Assembly (NCBI GenBank): GCA_030549495.1
Contig: JAUIRK010000022.1
Coordinates: 124,001 to 188,000, forward strand
From: Nectonema munidae
Taxonomy: Eukaryota > Nematomorpha > Nectonematoida > Nectonematidae
DNA length: 64,000 nucleotides
Reading direction: 5' to 3'
Shown here: piece by piece, positions 60,232-64,000 of the stretch
How positions within the stretch are numbered: position 1 is the stretch's first letter
How the letters are laid out: each line of letters opens with the position of its first letter
Notes under the pieces: model-generated
Database searches by the model: none
Told to the model about the DNA's origin: nothing
What the model saw: only the letters and a program-made list of their open reading frames with translations
Program-made: the position numbers and the translations under genes

Positions 60232-60352
60232 TGTGATATCTCCAAAACTAGAGCCAACTTGAAAAAACAAATGTCAGATTCGGATTCAGCGCCCTTGAAA
60301 ACCCCAGAAACCAGTCTCACTTTGCCTGCCAAAAATATTGTGTTGACCAGTG
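60232..60352 (-). repeat. right TIR of the CACTG-ended transposon
   Basis: Inverted match to 57921-58046, ending TGTTGACCAGTG. Confidence 0.9.
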
Positions 60353-60355
60353 TAA

Positions 60356-63300
60356 TAATTGTAATACACCATTAAAATATTTCTTCAATGTTTTGATTAA
60401 TTATTATTTTTAAGAAGTTAAATTTAAATAAAAAAATGTGAATAATCTCTTAGACATATATTAATTAAAAGAGAATTTTATGAAAATATATTAATTGTCA
60501 TTTTCCAAGGCTAAAAAAGTAAAAGAGTCTGAACGTCAAAAAATGCATTTCTATTTTTTTTATCTCTTCCATTTCTCCTTTGTGTATTAGAAAAATTTTT
60601 TTGAGCGAAGTATGCAAAACAACTCTAACAAAGTTACATGCAAAAAATGCTATGTTTCTTTGAAGTTTTCCTTATTATTGAGAGAGGAAAGGTATTTCGT
60701 AAAGCCCATCACACGATATAGTAAAGACTGGTTTCATCATATTAAAGTGAATTTCAAAGATTGCTTATACCAGTTATCAAAGAAGTTTCAAAAATGTCTT
60801 ATACTAATAATAATAATAATAATATTGTCTGTTTTTATATTGTTTAAATAGATTTGTTATAAAATAAATTAATCATTAAAAATTATTTAATACCCATAGG
60901 AGGGAGGGGGCATAGCCACTCTCCCTTTCCTTTCTTCCCTTGCCCGGCCCATTATCGATCTCCATGTATGTTAGTAGTTTAACCATCTTCAAACTAAAAT
61001 TTCTACTTGTGATCGGTGCTATATTGAATGATAAAATTCCTAATCTTACGAAAATATTTTATTATTCTCTTTATGTCCTAGAGTCCTAGAGTTGCATATC
61101 CAATCATTAAAATTTTTCATTCTTTATCCTCTTTGCTTTTTTTTGGCAATATATCATTCATTTTTCGATATATTTCTTTTTTTAATTGAAATATATGTAT
61201 CTATATCATCTCTTTTTGAAGTGACAGTCTCAAAAGTTTACCTTGATAAACTGATATATTTTTGTAGAGAAAAATGCAACAGAGCCCATCAACATTTGAA
61301 TCGATAAAATTAAACCCGAATTGCATTTTCAAAAATTAATAAAATTACCTTCGATAGTTACTATCCTATGTATTGATATCATTTGTTTTCATCATTTTAA
61401 TTTTATTTATGTTAAGTTTTATGTCTACAAGAATGTGATTTTGAAATTTAGAAAATAAAATCTATAATCTATCATAACCGTTTTGAGGAAAGAAGGATGA
61501 TCATTGCATTACATAAAAAGCCATGGATTCAACAAAAACTTGAAAAAATTGTTACTGTTAACAGAGAAAAGAAGTGCAAGTCCTCATTCATCTAAAACTA
61601 GAAAACATTCAAAGTGTTGAAAAATTTATCCTTAGCCAAAATAAACAATTCGGTACACATATGTATACAATGTGTGTATACTTTTTTTAGTAGTGAAAAT
61701 GATTTCTTAAAGGATTTGTGAAACAAAAATAAATGAAATATACAACGGTTTTTTTAAAATTCTATTTCTAATATAACTCAAATCAATAAACAAATATCCA
61801 ATCATACATAAACAATTTTACACCATTTTATAATTAGACTTTACTAAATGTTTTTGAGATTCAAAATTATTTCGAGTTGGGGAAATTTTGACTTACAGAA
61901 ATTCAAATTAGACCAAAAATCTTGACTTATAAAAAATAGATCATTTTTAAGAGTTTTGTCTTCATAATAAATCAGACAAAAATTTGCTACTTTTTAATTT
62001 TATCTTCTGCTCCTCACAGCAACAATCATATTTTAGTAATCGTACATCCCCATTTGGACACTAAAAAGCTCTGATCTTACACCAAAGGAGTTTTGCATAT
62101 GAAAAGCTTTATTATCTTTATTTGTAGAAAATGATTGTAGTAGTATAATTATTATCGGAGGATGGAAACAAATGTGTCAAAGACGCTTTTATCAAGAGCT
62201 TTTATTAAGTAATGTGAAAAAATATATACTATTTAACCATGTTTAGTTTATAGAAATGAGTCCCAATGCAGCTATCTCCTGTTCCCACCGTTTCTCCTTC
62301 CAACTTTTGATGATATCTGTGTATTGTTAAATCAAATTTAATTTAATTTTGTGTAAAAAGCGCTTACTTCTACGTTGCTCCTGATACGAGTTTTATGATT
62401 TATAAAAGCTTTGAAGAAAATTTAGAATAAAGTAATAAGGCCTAAATTTTTTTTATCTAATTGTTGCTATTTCAATTGCTATTAAGTTAATTGATCACTA
62501 ACTTTTAATAGGTTTTGAATCCTTTTCACTTCATTGATAAATATATCATATCACATCCTGAACTATCGATGACGTAATTGAATCACACATTTTCTTTTAT
62601 AGATTTTAACTTGGATCACACAAAGGCAAGGCGCTCAACTCACAGTGCCGGTGATTTTGACTATTCAATTTTTTTCTCAAACTTGCAGGACCTTAATATG
62701 TAAAATTTTGGAAGCCTATTGTCTGGGTTGGGATCAATGTGGAATTAGGATCCGTGTTAGTATTAGAGTTAGTGTTAGCGCAAGTGTACATACAGTCATT
62801 TACATATATATTTTTGACATTCTTTACACAAACTTTCCAAAAAAACATCTATACATACATACATACAAGTAAAAATCTCAAAAAAAGTGGTATAGCCATA
62901 ATGAATAATAAAAAAATACAAAAGAAAAATGTTTGGGAAGCATGATGACATTTGAAATGACAGCAATTATATTTTTCTAGATTTAACTGACCCAATCCGT
63001 GCCTAATTTTTGAAATAATGAATTTCAATTTAATGACGACATCGAAATGTTAATTTTGAATTAATCCAAAATTACCGTAGTTACTTTTGAAAAAATAAGC
63101 TTTTACTCACATTTAACTTTTATGATGTTTTATGCGAACAAGCGAAATTTTCGATGCGAAGAATGTTTGTATATCAAAATATCTACAGACATAATGTTAA
63201 ATCGTAATTTTACAAGTCCAGCAAAATGCAGAGAACTTGGGAATGTAATAAAATATTAACGAAAAAAGTACACATATAGATATATTTAAGACATGTCTTT

Positions 63301-64000
63301 TAACTTAATTATCTAACTCACTAACTAGGCTGATGGTTCGCTAACTAACAAACTAACTGCACTCAGACCTCGATAATCCAAACCCCTATACTCCAGATGC
63401 CTAGCTATTTAAATGAAATTCAAGCGAAACGTAATTGTTGCCTTATAAATTCCTATACTTTCGAAACTTACTATTCAAACAAAATTTAAAATTAAAAGAA
63501 TCAACATTTTCCAAAAAATATTTAAATACTGAATTTAAAAACTCATTTTTAGCATAATTTTAAGAAATTGTATATTTTAGCTACTTAAATAAATTGATTT
63601 TTAAATTATGTTGAAATTATTTAATTTTAAAGTACAAACACCATCACAATTTACCAGAAATTCAAAATCATTATTTATAGTATACTTTAGATCAGGGATG
63701 TAAAACCCACAGCCATTCTTAATTACGGATCGGATACGCGTATTTATTTTTAGAAAAAAAGAATATGCTAGTTATTATATTTTTTGCACTTTAATTGAAT
63801 ATTTAATAATTAAAAAAATTTTTCCTATAAGTGAAGATACTTTTTTGATAGTAAAACAATCCAAATTATCATTGTGACCAGTGGAAACGCATTACAAAGA
63901 AACACTTTGCACAAAACAACGAATATAACTCAACACACTGCTTTTTTTCAAATAGCAAATTGGGATTCCTAAGAACCAAAGCAGTCATCTCTAATAAAAG
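60356..64000. other. AT-rich DNA without supported genes
   Basis: Short open frames (60612-60851, 61092-61307, 62645-62945) have no recognisable motif. Simple sequence includes TACA repeats at 62849-62868 and a GTTAG-rich stretch at 62754-62785. Near 63362 GACCTCGATAATCCAAACCC resembles ends of pogo-type MITEs, but no partner end was found. Confidence 0.4.

Larger units (their letters stand above)
57921..60352 (+). mobile_element. apparently whole CACTA/CMC-like DNA transposon, 2432 bp
   Basis: Both ends begin CACTGGTCAACA, and imperfect TIRs extend about 125 bp inward (57921-58046 and 60232-60352), sharing TTTGGCAG, TTTCTGGGGTTTT and TTGGCTCTAGTTT. TAA lies directly outside each end (57918-57920 and 60353-60355), a 3-bp target duplication. 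CACTR termini with a 3-bp duplication are the signature of CACTA (EnSpm) elements in the CMC group; Chapaev uses 4 bp. One intact open protein fills the centre. It landed about 90 bp downstream of the LINE 3' end. No break was seen, so it may be recent. Confidence 0.9.

Noticed and set aside
60612-60851. 79-codon open frame with CKKC
   Set aside because: A single C-x2-C in an AT-rich frame ending in an Ile run from ATA/ATT repeats. No supporting context.
62754-62785. GTTAG-rich stretch resembling telomeric repeat
   Set aside because: Too short and irregular, and not the arthropod TTAGG repeat in register.

Overview
The window is strongly AT-rich eukaryotic DNA: long gene-poor stretches, spliced host exons and many decayed transposons. 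The host is an animal. An engrailed-class homeodomain exon with its EH5 tail and a chondroitin-type carbohydrate sulfotransferase exon are the two clear host genes. Base composition and transposon mix suggest an arthropod, and a copepod such as a sea louse would fit, but that identification is inference.

Layout. 1-8.5 kb: a FLYWCH/MULE transposase remnant on the minus strand, split by a TTAA-flanked piggyBac-like element that carries two ~150-bp satellite arrays (5388-8372) and by a Ty1/copia fossil (about 1014-4760). 9.9-10.8 kb: a LINE reverse-transcriptase remnant. 11.3-11.8 kb: last exon of a carbohydrate sulfotransferase. 12.9-13.6 kb: Ty3/gypsy integrase fossil. 13.8-14.5 kb: an old hAT remnant, then two possible small exons. 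16.4-20.6 kb: a cluster of three hAT elements (two MITEs and one 2.4-kb copy), each with a perfect 8-bp target duplication. 20.7-24.3 kb: LINE pieces. 25.6-26.6 kb: an uninterrupted (TTC)n tract of 1037 bp. 30.7-33.7 kb: a piggyBac transposase inside a TTAA-bounded structure with ~0.4-kb inverted arms. 35.5-37 kb: a 131-bp TTAA MITE and a second piggyBac family. 44.9-47.1 kb: a pogo-like element with TIRs and a broken transposase. 47.1-51.8 kb: near-empty DNA leading to the terminal engrailed exon on the minus strand (51945-52252). 52.5-57.8 kb: a tRNA-derived SINE-like sequence and two LINEs. 57.9-60.4 kb: an apparently whole DNA transposon with ~125-bp TIRs, CACTG ends, a 3-bp target duplication and one open 568-residue protein. 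60.4-64 kb: nothing convincing.

How the pieces relate. No operon-like or pathway grouping is present. The coherent story is transposon ecology: nested insertions, non-autonomous derivatives near autonomous relatives, and LINE 3' ends that finish in AATAAA followed directly by a short tandem repeat, which may have seeded the giant (TTC)n tract. The element most worth following up is the 57921-60352 transposon. Its termini and its DDE- and zinc-ligand-like motifs point to the CACTA/Mirage/Chapaev group, although its protein belongs to a family I know only as uncharacterised arthropod proteins.
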